A stretch of 64,000 nucleotides of DNA, from positions 558,001 to 622,000 of the forward strand of contig NZ_NETJ01000003.1 of assembly GCF_002128405.1 (NCBI RefSeq). The letters run 5' to 3'. A model generated the notes under the pieces. That model saw only the letters and a program-made list of their open reading frames with translations, did no database searches and was not told the DNA's origin. The position numbers were made by a program, and so were the translations under genes. Source of the stretch: Gottfriedia solisilvae. Its GTDB lineage: Bacteria > Bacillota > Bacilli > Bacillales > Bacillaceae_G. Positions 36,111 to 45,444 of the stretch are shown here, one piece after another (position 1 is the first letter of the stretch; each line of letters begins with the position of its first letter).

Positions 36111-37811
36111 ATGAAATGGACAATTGGTCGAAAACTAATATTTTCATTTATTCTAATATTAGTTATTATTTTAACGCTTAGCGCTTTTTCAATAACAAGT
36201 ACATTTAGACTAAACAATAATACAAAAGAAGTAAGTGAAGAAGTTTTACCAAAGGTAGAGTTGATTGGTGAAATCAATTATATTGCAGAACATATTTTAA
36301 GTACGACTCAAAAGCATATGTTAAGTGATGATGAGTCTTACAAAAGAAAATATGAGTACGAATTGGAAGGTCAATATAAATTAATTGATCAGGCTTTTTC
36401 TGAATATAAAAAATTACTAGAAACAAAAGAAGAAAAAGCATTATTCGAAAAACTACATATTGAATGGGATGATTTTGTAGAAAAGAATGCAGAAATTCTT
36501 GAGTTAAGTAATAAGATGGATACAAAAAATGCTGTTTTGACATCATTTAGTGGAACAGCTCTATTTGATAAAATGCATACTGACTTAGATGCATTGATTA
36601 TAATGCACCAAAAACAAGGTAAGCAAATTAATGAAGATAGTAATAAAGAATTTACAAATGTTACTTACACAACTTTAATTAGTGTAATTGTTGCGTTTGT
36701 ACTGACTATTTTAATCGCAGTTGTGTTAATCAGAAGTATTAGAAAACCTTTAACAAAATTATCGACGCAAGTGAAGGAAGTTGCAGAAGGTAATCTTATA
36801 CTAGAGCCTTTAGATATTAAAAATAAAGATGAAATTGGTGAATTAGCAAGTAATGTTAATACAATGACAGCTAATTTAAAAGAACTAATTGAAAGTGTTG
36901 TTTATAATTCACAATTAGTTGCTTCAACATCAGAGGAATTGTCTGCAAGTGCAGAAGAAACAAGTAGGGCTTCTGAGCAAATTACAAGCTCGATTATTAA
37001 CATTGCAGAAGGTGCTGAACAACAAGAAAAAAGTAGTTTAGAAGCATTTACAGTTGTAAAAGAAATTTCAACAGGAATGGAACAAGCTGCTTCATCAATT
37101 CAAACAGTAGCGGAAAATTCGCTTTCTACTTCTGAAAAAGCAGTTTATGGAAATAAAGTTTTAGTAAAAACAGTTAATCAGATGAACATGATTCATGATA
37201 CGGTAAATAACACATCAAATATTGTTAATTCACTTGGCGAAAAGTCCGATGAGATTGGTAAAATTGTTACAATCATCACCGAAATTGCTGAGCAAACGAA
37301 TTTATTAGCGCTTAATGCTGCAATCGAAGCTGCGAGAGCTGGCGAACAAGGTAAAGGATTTGCAGTTGTTGCAGATGAGGTTAAAAAACTAGCTGAACAA
37401 TCTAGATCAGCAGCAGGACAAATTTCTGGTTTAGTAGGATTTATCCAAAATGAAGTCAAAAAAGTAATTACTTCAATGAATGAAGGTTCAATTGAAATTA
37501 AAAACGGTATTGACCTTGTGTCTGAATCAGGCGAAAACTTCAATCATATCGTTAAAATGATTGAAGAAGTATCTGCACAAACTCAAGAAGTTTCTGCAAT
37601 ATTTGAGCAAATTAATGCAAGTTCACACAGTATCATTAGTATAGTAGAAAGAACTTCAGAAATTTCAGCAGAGGCATCAGGGCAGTCACAAAGTGTGGCA
37701 GCTGCAGCTGAACAACAAAACGCTTCTATGGAAGAAATGTCTGCATCAGCAGATATTCTAAGTAAAATGGCTGAAGAGTTACAAGATACAGTTAAAACCT
37801 TTAAAGTATAA
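36111..37811 (+). CDS. Methyl-accepting chemotaxis protein
   Basis: This membrane chemoreceptor has 566 residues. TM1 (about 8-28, [20 protein letters not shown]) precedes a four-helix-bundle sensor domain (about 35-185), TM2 (about 188-208), HAMP (about 210-262) and a long coiled-coil signalling domain. The hairpin tip is [20 protein letters not shown] followed by [20 protein letters not shown]. It signals to CheA/CheW; the ligand is unknown. GGGGGA is eight bases before the ATG. It is a single-gene unit with its own terminator. Confidence 0.96.
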   Translation: MKWTIGRKLIFSFILILVIILTLSAFSITSTFRLNNNTKEVSEEVLPKVELIGEINYIAEHILSTTQKHMLSDDESYKRKYEYELEGQYKLIDQAFSEYKKLLETKEEKALFEKLHIEWDDFVEKNAEILELSNKMDTKNAVLTSFSGTALFDKMHTDLDALIIMHQKQGKQINEDSNKEFTNVTYTTLISVIVAFVLTILIAVVLIRSIRKPLTKLSTQVKEVAEGNLILEPLDIKNKDEIGELASNVNTMTANLKELIESVVYNSQLVASTSEELSASAEETSRASEQITSSIINIAEGAEQQEKSSLEAFTVVKEISTGMEQAASSIQTVAENSLSTSEKAVYGNKVLVKTVNQMNMIHDTVNNTSNIVNSLGEKSDEIGKIVTIITEIAEQTNLLALNAAIEAARAGEQGKGFAVVADEVKKLAEQSRSAAGQISGLVGFIQNEVKKVITSMNEGSIEIKNGIDLVSESGENFNHIVKMIEEVSAQTQEVSAIFEQINASSHSIISIVERTSEISAEASGQSQSVAAAAEQQNASMEEMSASADILSKMAEELQDTVKTFKV

Positions 37812-37822
37812 TAAACATCACA

Positions 37823-37853
37823 GTCACTCATTTTCAAATGGGTGACTTTTTTG
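37823..37853 (+). terminator. Rho-independent terminator of the chemoreceptor gene
   Basis: AGTCAC and CATTT pair with AAATG and GTGACT around a short loop, followed by a T run, eleven bases after the stop codon. Confidence 0.85.
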
Positions 37854-38011
37854 CGTAGATTTAAGCGGATTTTTGATTTAATAGCTTTACGAAAAATAAA
37901 AGAGGGTCGATAATAAGAAGTAACTATGAAATAAACGGTATTATTAACAAGTTACTTAATAGAAAAAAGTCTAATAAAAATAAAAAAAGAATCTACACTA
38001 GGAGAATCATC

Positions 38012-39196
38012 TTGAAAAAATTACTTCTTATGAGCACAATGTTACTTTTTATCCTCATTTTTATAAAGAAAGAATATTTCTCCAACGAGCCAATTCAGAA
38101 TCAAGCAATACATGAAGAAAAAGAGATTAAAAAAACACCAACTACTGAGCAAAAGCCTGAAAGTGAAAAACCGATTGTATCAAAAGCAACAATTGGAGCT
38201 ATTGGAGATATACTGATTCATAATGAAGTTTATGAAGATGCGAAACAAAAAAATGGTTCATATAATTTTCATAAAATGTTCAAAGAAGTTAGCGCGACAA
38301 TGCAAAAGCCGGATATTCTTGTTGCAAATCAAGAAACAATGATTGGTGGGGAAAAACTAGGGTTATCAACCTATCCAGCATTTAATAGTCCATATGAAGT
38401 TGGTGATGCTTTAAAGTCTGCAGGTGTAGATGTTGTGACGCTTGCTAATAATCACTCACTTGATCGAGGAGAAGTAGCCATTAAAAGTGCAATATCTCAC
38501 TGGGATCATATTCATATGCCGTATACTGGGGTTTATAAATCAAAGGCAGACCATGAAAAAATTAGAACTTTAACAAAAAATAATATTCGATTTGCTTTTC
38601 TTTCGTATACTTACGGGACAAATGGAATCCCCGTTCCAAAAGGGAAGGAATATTTAGTGAATTTGATTGATAAGAAGAAAATTCAGCAGGATGTTCAAAG
38701 AGCGAAAACAATATCAGATGTAGTTGTCGTCTCGATGCATTGGGGAAATGAATATGAAAGATTGCCAAATCAATTTCAGAAAGATTTAGCGAAGCAATTA
38801 GCCGATATTGGCGTTCAAATCGTAATTGGAAATCATACACATGTTTTACAACCACCAGCTTGGGTGACAGGTAAATCAGGTAATAAAGCTTTCGTATTAT
38901 ATTCTTTAGGAAACTTTTTATCAGCGCAGGATGAGTTATATGAACTAATTGGTGGGATCGCATCAATTGATGTCGTGAAAACGAAATATAAAGGTGTAGA
39001 AAAAATAGAATTAACAAATCCAAGTTTTACACCAACCTATAATTACTACTACAAAAATCAAAACTTTAAAATATTACCATTACAAAATATAAGTGAATCC
39101 TACCTTGTATATGGGGAGGGAAGATATAAGAATATCAAATCTCATATGAGAACCTATATAAAGGATTTACATTTTGTGGAGCCCGTTAAAAATTAA
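38012..39196 (+). CDS. CapA-family protein (poly-gamma-glutamate synthesis/metallophosphatase fold)
   Basis: The product has 394 residues. An N-terminal signal anchor (LLLMSTMLLFILIF) is followed by a charged linker and the PGA_cap domain. Metal-site motifs are GAIGDILIHNEVY, VTLANNHSLDRG, VVSMHWGNEYERLP and VIGNHTHVLQPP. TTG at 38012 starts the gene, with AGGAG ten bases upstream. CapA in the B. anthracis capsule operon lies with capB and capC. Neither is here, so this is an orphan member with an unknown envelope function. It is a single-gene unit ending before a strong hairpin. Confidence 0.88.
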   Translation: MKKLLLMSTMLLFILIFIKKEYFSNEPIQNQAIHEEKEIKKTPTTEQKPESEKPIVSKATIGAIGDILIHNEVYEDAKQKNGSYNFHKMFKEVSATMQKPDILVANQETMIGGEKLGLSTYPAFNSPYEVGDALKSAGVDVVTLANNHSLDRGEVAIKSAISHWDHIHMPYTGVYKSKADHEKIRTLTKNNIRFAFLSYTYGTNGIPVPKGKEYLVNLIDKKKIQQDVQRAKTISDVVVVSMHWGNEYERLPNQFQKDLAKQLADIGVQIVIGNHTHVLQPPAWVTGKSGNKAFVLYSLGNFLSAQDELYELIGGIASIDVVKTKYKGVEKIELTNPSFTPTYNYYYKNQNFKILPLQNISESYLVYGEGRYKNIKSHMRTYIKDLHFVEPVKN

Positions 39197-39314
39197 AGGC
39201 TCTCCTCTAATAGATTGTTGCATTTGGATTTGTATAATCAACTAACCCATTCTTAAAATAGCAAAAATGACAACCTAAATAAAAATAGAATAATAAAAGA
39301 TTTAAATCACTTGT

Positions 39315-39360
39315 AAAATCTATTTTGAATTGTTCCATTCAAAATAGATTTTTCTTTTTT
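39315..39360 (+). terminator. Long perfect hairpin terminator
   Basis: A 16-bp perfect stem (39315-39330 with 39337-39352) with a 6-nt loop is followed by a T-rich tail. It separates the CapA-like gene from the ECF sigma operon. Confidence 0.85.
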
Positions 39361-39431
39361 TATCGAATAAAACTCTATTTATCAAGCATTACTAAAGCAA
39401 TCTCAAAAAAATAAAAAAAATTATCTTTTTT

Positions 39432-39458
39432 TGCAGGGTTTAATAAAAATGCTTCGTC
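39432..39458 (+). promoter_or_regulatory. Possible ECF-type promoter of the sigma operon
   Basis: TGCAGG (39432-39437), a 17-nt spacer and CGTC (39455-39458, continuing TA) resemble the ECF promoter form (TGAAAC, about 16-17 nt, CGTC). ECF sigma genes are usually autoregulated, which supports the reading. Confidence 0.4.
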
Positions 39459-39491
39459 TAATGTTATGAAGAGGAAAAGAGGTGATACAAA

Positions 39492-40040
39492 GTGGAGTCA
39501 GATGAGCAATTGGTAGATAGTATTTTAAACGGTAATCAACAACATTTTAGAGAACTAATTTTAAAGTACCAGTCTCGTGTGTTAGCAGTTGCCCTAAAAG
39601 TTACAAATAATCAAAAAGACGCAGAAGATATCTCGCAAGAAGTCTTTCTTCAATTGTATCGATCTCTTGGAAACTTTAACGGAGACTCTAGTTTTTCAAC
39701 TTGGATTTATCGAATAACGATGAACAAAGCGATTGATTATAAACGAAAACAAGATAGGCAACTCGAACAAGAACCAGAAGATGTTATTTCATCATTACCT
39801 GAAATGAATCGTTTATCGCCAGAAGAAGCGTTATTAAAAAATCTAGATAAAGAACTAATTCATTCATATTTAATAGAATTGCCACCAGCTTATCGAGATG
39901 TATTAAAGTTATATTATTTTGACGAACTTTCATATAGTGAAATCTCAATGAAATTAAATGTTGCAGTGAAAACAGTTGAATCTCGTTTGTATCGAGCCAA
40001 ACGTTTAATAAAAGACAAGCATAGAGGAGGGATCATTTGA
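39492..40040 (+). CDS. ECF-family RNA polymerase sigma factor
   Basis: The product has 182 residues. Region 2 includes VTNNQKDAEDISQEVFLQLY and FSTWIYRITMNKAIDYKRK. Region 4 has ELPPAYRDVLKLYYFDELSY and MKLNVAVKTVESRLYRAK. GTG at 39492 has GAGGTGA six bases upstream. The stop overlaps the anti-sigma start by four bases. The four-gene operon encodes the sigma factor, a zinc-finger anti-sigma factor and two membrane proteins, so it probably answers envelope stress. It does not match one of the named B. subtilis ECF factors clearly enough to give a symbol. Confidence 0.93.
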   Translation: MESDEQLVDSILNGNQQHFRELILKYQSRVLAVALKVTNNQKDAEDISQEVFLQLYRSLGNFNGDSSFSTWIYRITMNKAIDYKRKQDRQLEQEPEDVISSLPEMNRLSPEEALLKNLDKELIHSYLIELPPAYRDVLKLYYFDELSYSEISMKLNVAVKTVESRLYRAKRLIKDKHRGGII

Positions 40041-40510
40041 AACACTTAACGACTGAACAACTTATTTCTTATCAATTAAAGGAGTTATCAAATAAAGAAT
40101 CTCAACTTCTTGAACAGCATTTAGAAAGCTGCTCTGCATGTCAAAATGAATTAATCCTACTTGGCGAGCTTCATGAAGATTGGATGAACCCTACAAATTT
40201 AGAACTTTCAGATGAGATGTTTGAAGAGATTATGATGAAAACAGAAGAAATGAATAAAGAAGTAATAAAATCAGAGCAACATTCAAAGCTACATCATAAA
40301 AAGCGTTCGAATTCAAAATTAGTACGACTAGTTCATTTATCTCTTGCTGCAGCGGCAACGTTTTTATTTTTCCATTTTCAATTAGAAAAACAAATTACTA
40401 AGTCTAATCAACAAGTAGTTCAAACGATCGAACAAACTTCTAATTTATTAGAAAAAAGCGAAAAAGTGAATTTCACCATACCAAAAATTTGGAAAGGAAT
40501 GAGTAAATAA
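40037..40510 (+). CDS. Zinc-finger (zf-HC2) membrane anti-sigma factor
   Basis: The product has 157 residues. The N-terminal ZAS-type motif is LLEQHLESCSACQNEL (His-x3-Cys-x2-Cys). One membrane span lies near residues 98-115 (LVHLSLAAAATFLFF), with an extracytoplasmic C-terminus. It should bind and restrain the ECF sigma factor encoded just upstream. TTG at 40037 overlaps the sigma stop codon. The next gene starts on the last base of its stop codon (TAATG). No site-1 protease gene is present in the operon. Confidence 0.87.
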   Translation: MKHLTTEQLISYQLKELSNKESQLLEQHLESCSACQNELILLGELHEDWMNPTNLELSDEMFEEIMMKTEEMNKEVIKSEQHSKLHHKKRSNSKLVRLVHLSLAAAATFLFFHFQLEKQITKSNQQVVQTIEQTSNLLEKSEKVNFTIPKIWKGMSK

Positions 40511-40971
40511 TGGAAGAAAGAACTTTAAAAAAACGTAAAATGGGGGTTTATATTTTATCCTTTTTACCTGGTCTAGGGCATTTTTATTTAGGACTAATGC
40601 AACGTGGATTGCAATTCATGCTACTTTTATTTTGCGCTATTTTTATGACACATATGGTTGAGATGTTTGCATTCTTTATTCCAATTATTGTGTTTTATAG
40701 TTATTTTGATGCGCTTCAATATCATAGTAAATACCGTGAAAATGAAGAACTAATTGATGAGCCTGTATTTAAACAAAATTTAATAAGAGTAAATAAAGCT
40801 GTAATCGCATGGATCTTTATCGGTTTTGGAGGTCTATCATTATTAGAAAACTCAGCAGATTATTTACAACTTAGTATAGATTTTAATATTCTATATAAAA
40901 TCATTGTTAGCGCAGTATTTGTCATTATTGGGATTCGAATTTTAATTGGAAAACCTAAGGAGGAAGTATGA
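40510..40971 (+). CDS. Membrane protein of the ECF operon, four or five spans
   Basis: The product has 153 residues. A basic N-terminus (ERTLKKRKMGVYILSFLPGLGHFYLG) is followed by further hydrophobic segments (FMLLLFCAIFMTHM, FAFFIPIIVFYSYFDALQYH, AVIAWIFIGFGGLSLL, IIVSAVFVIIGIRILIG). The FLPGLGHFYLG element resembles the TM2-type motif (PGLGQFYLG). The gene starts on the last base of the anti-sigma stop and overlaps the next gene by four bases. The function is unknown. Confidence 0.75.
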   Translation: MEERTLKKRKMGVYILSFLPGLGHFYLGLMQRGLQFMLLLFCAIFMTHMVEMFAFFIPIIVFYSYFDALQYHSKYRENEELIDEPVFKQNLIRVNKAVIAWIFIGFGGLSLLENSADYLQLSIDFNILYKIIVSAVFVIIGIRILIGKPKEEV

Positions 40972-42296
40972 AGAACTGGAAAGTTGGCTCTATAACGGCT
41001 GGAGTCCTATTAATAGCAATTGGGATACTTTATTTTCTTCAGAATTTTATTTCTCTTCCATATACAAAACTACTACTTAATGCATGGCCAATTGCTTGTA
41101 TTTTATTAGGCATCGAGATATTAGTCTTCCATTTAATTAGAAAGGAGGATTCACTTAGATTTAGTTGGTTTAGTATCATATTATTAATTTGCGTTATGTT
41201 TGCTTCAATTGCATTTAATTTTGGTCATATAGCAATAAAGCAATTAGGAATAAATTTAAAATCAACAACTGTTGATATAAATGAAGAACAAAACATTCCA
41301 AATGATATAAATGAAATCATCATAGACGCACCTGATGGAAAAGTGAATGTTCTTGGTACAAATTCACAAGCTTTAAAAGTAAATGGTAGTATGAGAATTC
41401 CAACTGACAATAAAAAGGATCAGAATGGTCAGCTTGAAGATTACTTCTCTATTAAAAAGCTTGGTAACAAATTATATGTAAAATGTGAAGAAGACAAGTA
41501 TTCATTCATAACATTTCATGATTCAGAAGCTAAATTAAACATAGAATTACCAAAAGACATTAGTACAAAGATAAACGTTGATAATGGTTCTATTGATTTA
41601 CAAAATAAATCAAATAAAACAGAAGTAGAAATTGATGATGGCGAAATGAAACTAGAAGACGTTTCTGGTTACTTAATTGCGAATGCAAATAATGGATCAA
41701 TTTCAATACGAAATGTGGAGTTAAGTGATAACAGTAAGATAACAGCAGATGATGGTGCTGTTGATATTGAAAACATTAAAGGAAAATTAGATGTAAAAGT
41801 TGCAAATGGATCAATCACAGTAAATAAAGCAAATGTAACAGAAGAGAGTCAAGTTACGACAGAGGATGGTAATATTTCAATAATGAATATTGTTGGATCA
41901 ATCGACATGACCTCAAGTCAAGGTACAATCAAGCTTAGTCAAGCAAACTTAAAGGATCGTAGTAAGATTACAACAGAGGACGGAAATTTAGATATAGACG
42001 ATTTTATTGGTGAGCTTTATGCGCAAACAAGTAATGGTTCAATTACAATTGATGAAGCTAATTTAATAGGTAATAGTCAGATTACTTCAGAAGATGGTAA
42101 TATTCAATTGAATATGAGAAAACAGCAGGATGTTACAATAAAGGCTGAAAAAGAAGATGGTTCATTTGAAGGGAACATAGGTTGGAAATCAAACAAAAAT
42201 GAAGAAGAAAATCGAAAACAAACAATTATTTTAGGCGAAGGTACGAATCAATTATTTATAAAAACATCAAATGGAAATATTATTGTTAATAAATGA
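40968..42296 (+). CDS. DUF4097 beta-helix-like envelope protein of the ECF operon
   Basis: The product has 442 residues. Three N-terminal membrane spans (about 8-90, LiaF/DUF5668-like) precede an extracytoplasmic DUF4097 region. That region contains repeated units of about 40 residues, each with a D/E-D-G turn (TADDGAVDIENIKG, TTEDGNISIMNIVG, TTEDGNLDIDDFIG, TSEDGNIQL) and an NGSI turn (NNGSISI, NGSITVNKA, SNGSITIDEA). This pattern predicts a repetitive beta structure. B. subtilis YvlB is a related DUF4097 protein under cell-envelope stress control. It is the last gene of the ECF operon. Confidence 0.82.
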   Translation: MKNWKVGSITAGVLLIAIGILYFLQNFISLPYTKLLLNAWPIACILLGIEILVFHLIRKEDSLRFSWFSIILLICVMFASIAFNFGHIAIKQLGINLKSTTVDINEEQNIPNDINEIIIDAPDGKVNVLGTNSQALKVNGSMRIPTDNKKDQNGQLEDYFSIKKLGNKLYVKCEEDKYSFITFHDSEAKLNIELPKDISTKINVDNGSIDLQNKSNKTEVEIDDGEMKLEDVSGYLIANANNGSISIRNVELSDNSKITADDGAVDIENIKGKLDVKVANGSITVNKANVTEESQVTTEDGNISIMNIVGSIDMTSSQGTIKLSQANLKDRSKITTEDGNLDIDDFIGELYAQTSNGSITIDEANLIGNSQITSEDGNIQLNMRKQQDVTIKAEKEDGSFEGNIGWKSNKNEEENRKQTIILGEGTNQLFIKTSNGNIIVNK

Positions 42297-42344
42297 TAGA
42301 TTATAAGGTTTAAGATTCATAATATAGATAATAAATAAAAATAA

Positions 42345-42379
42345 AAATAAAACCCAAGCATTTAGCTTGGGTTTTATTT
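42345..42379. terminator. Bidirectional terminator between DUF4097 and mntA-like genes
   Basis: A 15-bp perfect stem (AAATAAAACCCAAGC/GCTTGGGTTTTATTT) with a 5-nt loop abuts the mntA-like stop codon. Confidence 0.9.
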
Positions 42380-43306
42380 TTATTTGTTTAAAGCATCAAT
42401 AATTGTTTTTGTATTCCATTCCATCATTTTATAATAAGTGTCGCCTTCCTCACCAGGTTTACCTAAAGAATCAGTAAAAACTGTACCTACGATTGGCGCA
42501 CCAGTTTCTCTAGATACGGTTTCCATACTTCTTGGATCAACACTTGTTTCAACAAATAATACAGGTACTTTTTTAGTATTGATTAAATCCACTACATTTT
42601 TTATTTGGCTTGGTGTACCTTGACCTTCAGAGTTAATCTCCCAAATATATCCTGATTGTAAATTGTATGCTTTACTAAAATATTTGAATGCACCTTCACT
42701 AGTAATGAGGAATCTTTTTTCCTCTGGAATTTTACTTAATGCTGTAATCGTTTCAGCATGAAGCTTTTCAAGCTTAGCAATATATTCATCTGCATTTGTT
42801 TGATAATAGTCTTTATTCTTCGGATCCTCTTTTATTAAACCATCACGTATATTTTTAGCATAGATGATTCCATTTTGAATATCTAGCCATGCATGTGGAT
42901 CAGTTTCACCTTCAAGTCCATTTGATTCTAAGTAAATGGGTGTTACGTTTTTACTAACCATGTAAACTGGTGAGTTCTTATCAGATTTATTTGAGCTTTT
43001 TAATAGTTTTTTAAACCATGAATTGCCTTCCTCTAAGTTTAACCCATTATAAAATACGATATCTGCATCAGTTGTTTTCATTAAATCCTTTGGAAGTGGA
43101 TCATATTCATGAGGATTTGAACCAACTGGCGCTAAACTATGAATCTCAACCTTGTCTCCACCTATATTTTTGACAATGTCATAAATAATTGAATAAGTAG
43201 TCACAACTTGTAGTTTTTTCTTATCATTATTTGAATCCTTTGAGCAAGCAGTAAATGCTAGAAGGAAAATAAGAAGTAGTGGTAATAATATTTTTTTAAA
43301 TTTCAA
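42380..43306 (-). CDS. mntA: Manganese/zinc ABC transporter substrate-binding lipoprotein (MntA type)
   Basis: The product has 308 residues. The lipobox is LLAFTACSKDS. ZnuA/TroA-family metal ligands are in GSNPHEYDPLP (His), DPHAWLDIQNG (His), the Glu-containing LITSEGAFKYF region and the C-terminal VGTVFTDSLG (Asp). The absence of a His-rich loop and the pattern SEGAFKYFSKAYNL favour manganese over zinc. It is the third gene of a minus-strand operon after the ATPase and the permease. MntR-like boxes lie upstream of the operon. Confidence 0.9.
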   Translation of the reverse strand: MKFKKILLPLLLIFLLAFTACSKDSNNDKKKLQVVTTYSIIYDIVKNIGGDKVEIHSLAPVGSNPHEYDPLPKDLMKTTDADIVFYNGLNLEEGNSWFKKLLKSSNKSDKNSPVYMVSKNVTPIYLESNGLEGETDPHAWLDIQNGIIYAKNIRDGLIKEDPKNKDYYQTNADEYIAKLEKLHAETITALSKIPEEKRFLITSEGAFKYFSKAYNLQSGYIWEINSEGQGTPSQIKNVVDLINTKKVPVLFVETSVDPRSMETVSRETGAPIVGTVFTDSLGKPGEEGDTYYKMMEWNTKTIIDALNK

Positions 43307-43326
43307 GAATGATTCCTCCTTTGTGA

Positions 43327-44202
43327 TTACTTATCCATCGATAAATTTGTTTTATTTTTCCTTGCTTTCATTAGCTTCCAAATTAATCCTTGAGAAGGAG
43401 AGAAGAAGAATGCCATTGCAAATAAAAATGCTGCTACAAGTACAATTGTTGCTCCAGATGCTAAATTGTAAGTAAAACTAAAGTAAAGGCCAATGACCGA
43501 ACAAATTACACCGATTGAAGCCGATAAGTAAATCATGACCCATAGACGGTTTGTTAATAAATAGGCGGTCGCAGCTGGTGTAATTAACATCGCAACGACT
43601 AAGATGATTCCTACTGTTTGAAGTGATGCAACTGTAACCAGTGTTAGAAGCACCATTAAACCATATTGAATCAATTTAATCGGTAGCCCATAACTTTGAG
43701 CCATAGTTGGATCAAATGTAGATACAAGTAATTCCTTATAAAATAAGTAGACCAGACTAACGACAACGATTCCAATGCAGATTGTAATCCACATATCAGA
43801 TGAACGAACCGATAATACATTACCAAATAAAATGTGATACAGGTCTGCACTACTCTTCATAAAAGTGACTAGTATAATTCCCACTGCAAACACGGAAGTA
43901 AACATAATACCAATTGCCATATCATGTTTTATGCGACTATTTTGACTAACAAATCCAATTCCAATCGCTGTAAGTAAACCAGTTGCAACGGCTCCGATAA
44001 AGAAGTTAAATCCTAGCATATAAGAAATTGCTACGCCCGGTAATACCGCATGAGAAATTGCATCTCCAATTAATGCCATCCCTCGTAGGACGATAAAACA
44101 TCCAATTACTCCACAAATAATCCCTACAATAACTGATGTGAGTAGAGCCTTTTGTAAGAAATCATATTGCATGATGGCTTCTATAAAATGTAATACACTC
44201 AT
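43327..44202 (-). CDS. mntC: Manganese/zinc ABC transporter permease (MntC/TroC type)
   Basis: This ABC-3 family membrane protein has 291 residues and about eight to nine spans. Family motifs are GCFIVLRGMALIGDAISHAVLPG near the N-terminus and VVAMLITPAATAYLLT near residue 215. It overlaps the ATPase gene by four bases. The B. subtilis mnt operon has two permease genes (mntC, mntD). Only one is present here, so the channel is probably a homodimer. Confidence 0.92.
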   Translation of the reverse strand: MSVLHFIEAIMQYDFLQKALLTSVIVGIICGVIGCFIVLRGMALIGDAISHAVLPGVAISYMLGFNFFIGAVATGLLTAIGIGFVSQNSRIKHDMAIGIMFTSVFAVGIILVTFMKSSADLYHILFGNVLSVRSSDMWITICIGIVVVSLVYLFYKELLVSTFDPTMAQSYGLPIKLIQYGLMVLLTLVTVASLQTVGIILVVAMLITPAATAYLLTNRLWVMIYLSASIGVICSVIGLYFSFTYNLASGATIVLVAAFLFAMAFFFSPSQGLIWKLMKARKNKTNLSMDK

Positions 44203-44948
44203 GATAAACTTACCTTTGCCCTTTCTTTAACATAAAAAGTTTGATTAGAATATGCTTTTGAAATGACTTCTGGATCAAGTACTTCATTTACAGTTCCATA
44301 TTCTACAAGACTACGATTTAGTAATAATAAATCATCAAAATACTTTTCTGCTTTACTTAAATCATGGTGCACGACAATTATCGTTTTCCCTGAATTTCTA
44401 AGTTCTTTTAAGATTTTGATAATTGTTTCTTCACTAGTCACATCAATACCAACAAATGGTTCATCTAAAAATAAGATGTCAGTATTTTGTACTAATGCTC
44501 TCGCTAAGAATACTCGTTGCTGTTGACCACCTGAGAGCTCACCAATTTGACGATTTTTAAAATTTTCCATTCCAACTTTTCTTAAACATTCAACAGCCCA
44601 ATCTTTATCTTCTTTTTTTGGTTTCTTAAAAAATCCTAGATTAGGATAAGTGCCTAATAAAACAACATCTAATACTGTTATTGGAAAATCCCAATCTATA
44701 TCGCTTCTTTGTGGAACATAAGCAACAAATTTTCTGAAATTGCGAATCGACTGTCCAAAAATGTTAATAACTCCAGTGTCTCTAGGAATTAATTCAAGAA
44801 TCGCTTTCATTAATGTGGATTTACCAGCACCATTTGGACCGATAATCCCTACTAATTTTCCTTTTTCAACTTCAAAGGAAACATTTTGAATAACTTGATT
44901 TCCTTGGTAGGAAACGTAAAGGTCTTTTATTACTAATGCTTTAATCAA
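44199..44948 (-). CDS. mntB: Manganese/zinc ABC transporter ATP-binding protein (MntB type)
   Basis: The product has 249 residues. Walker A is GIIGPNGAGKSTLMKA, the Q-loop is in YVPQRSDIDWDFPITV (typical of metal importers), the signature is [16 protein letters not shown], and Walker B is DILFLDEPFVGID. TTG at 44948 is the best start, since GGGGG lies eight bases upstream; a longer reading frame upstream would contain this site. It is the first gene of the operon. Confidence 0.92.
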   Translation of the reverse strand: MIKALVIKDLYVSYQGNQVIQNVSFEVEKGKLVGIIGPNGAGKSTLMKAILELIPRDTGVINIFGQSIRNFRKFVAYVPQRSDIDWDFPITVLDVVLLGTYPNLGFFKKPKKEDKDWAVECLRKVGMENFKNRQIGELSGGQQQRVFLARALVQNTDILFLDEPFVGIDVTSEETIIKILKELRNSGKTIIVVHHDLSKAEKYFDDLLLLNRSLVEYGTVNEVLDPEVISKAYSNQTFYVKERAKVSLS

Positions 44949-44985
44949 TATTAAATCCCCCTTTTTTTTACCTCGTCTATCTATT

Positions 44986-45005
44986 TTGCACTGGTGCAAC
45001 TTTTT
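44986..45005. promoter_or_regulatory. MntR-like operator box 1
   Basis: TTGCAC-TG-GTGCAA is a perfect inverted repeat 38 bases upstream of the ATPase start. It shares TTGC-N8-AACTTTTT with a second box at 45085. Confidence 0.5.
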
Positions 45006-45082
45006 AAGTAAAAAAATTTGTCCTCTTAAAATTGTTGATGATAAGAAAAATATATTCGGTTAAATAAAAAACATGCGTAAAA

Positions 45083-45104
45083 AGTTGCGTTAAGGAAACT
45101 TTTT
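45083..45104. promoter_or_regulatory. MntR-like operator box 2
   Basis: AGTTGCGTTAAGGAAACT closely resembles Bacillus MntR sites as I recall them (TTTGCCTTAAGGAAAC-type). The same TTGC-N8-AACTTTTT frame occurs at box 1, about 99 bases away. The rest of the gap 45105-45368 shows nothing. Confidence 0.55.
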
Positions 45105-45368
45105 TATGTTTAATGAAATTTTAATTGTTCTGTATGACTTTGTAAAGCAAATAAACTCATATTTAATTAAAATTTTTAGTTTAATAGTTTATTTCATGAT
45201 TTGGTAACTTTATTTTAGCTTGAATCAAGTAAGGCTCATCTATTACAATTTACATAATTAGAAAATTTAAAATTATATAAAACTAATCATTTTTTAATCT
45301 ATAAAGAATCTTATGAAAATCGGATAGAAAATGTGCTAAAAGATTTTTTAAAACTAACTATCAGTGGC

Positions 45369-45397
45369 TTGTACTAGTATTAGATTTTCTACATAAT
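45369..45397 (+). promoter_or_regulatory. Possible sigma-A promoter of the GNAT gene
   Basis: TTGTAC (45369-45374), a 17-nt spacer and CATAAT (45392-45397) lie about 48 bases before the start codon. Confidence 0.4.
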
Positions 45398-45444
45398 GTT
45401 GTGTTTAATAAGTGACTGAATTAAAAATAAAGGAGAACGAATAT

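Noticed and set aside
37193-37543. 116-codon antisense ORF inside the chemoreceptor gene
   Set aside because: It mirrors the Glu/Ala/Lys-rich coiled coil, a common source of false antisense frames.
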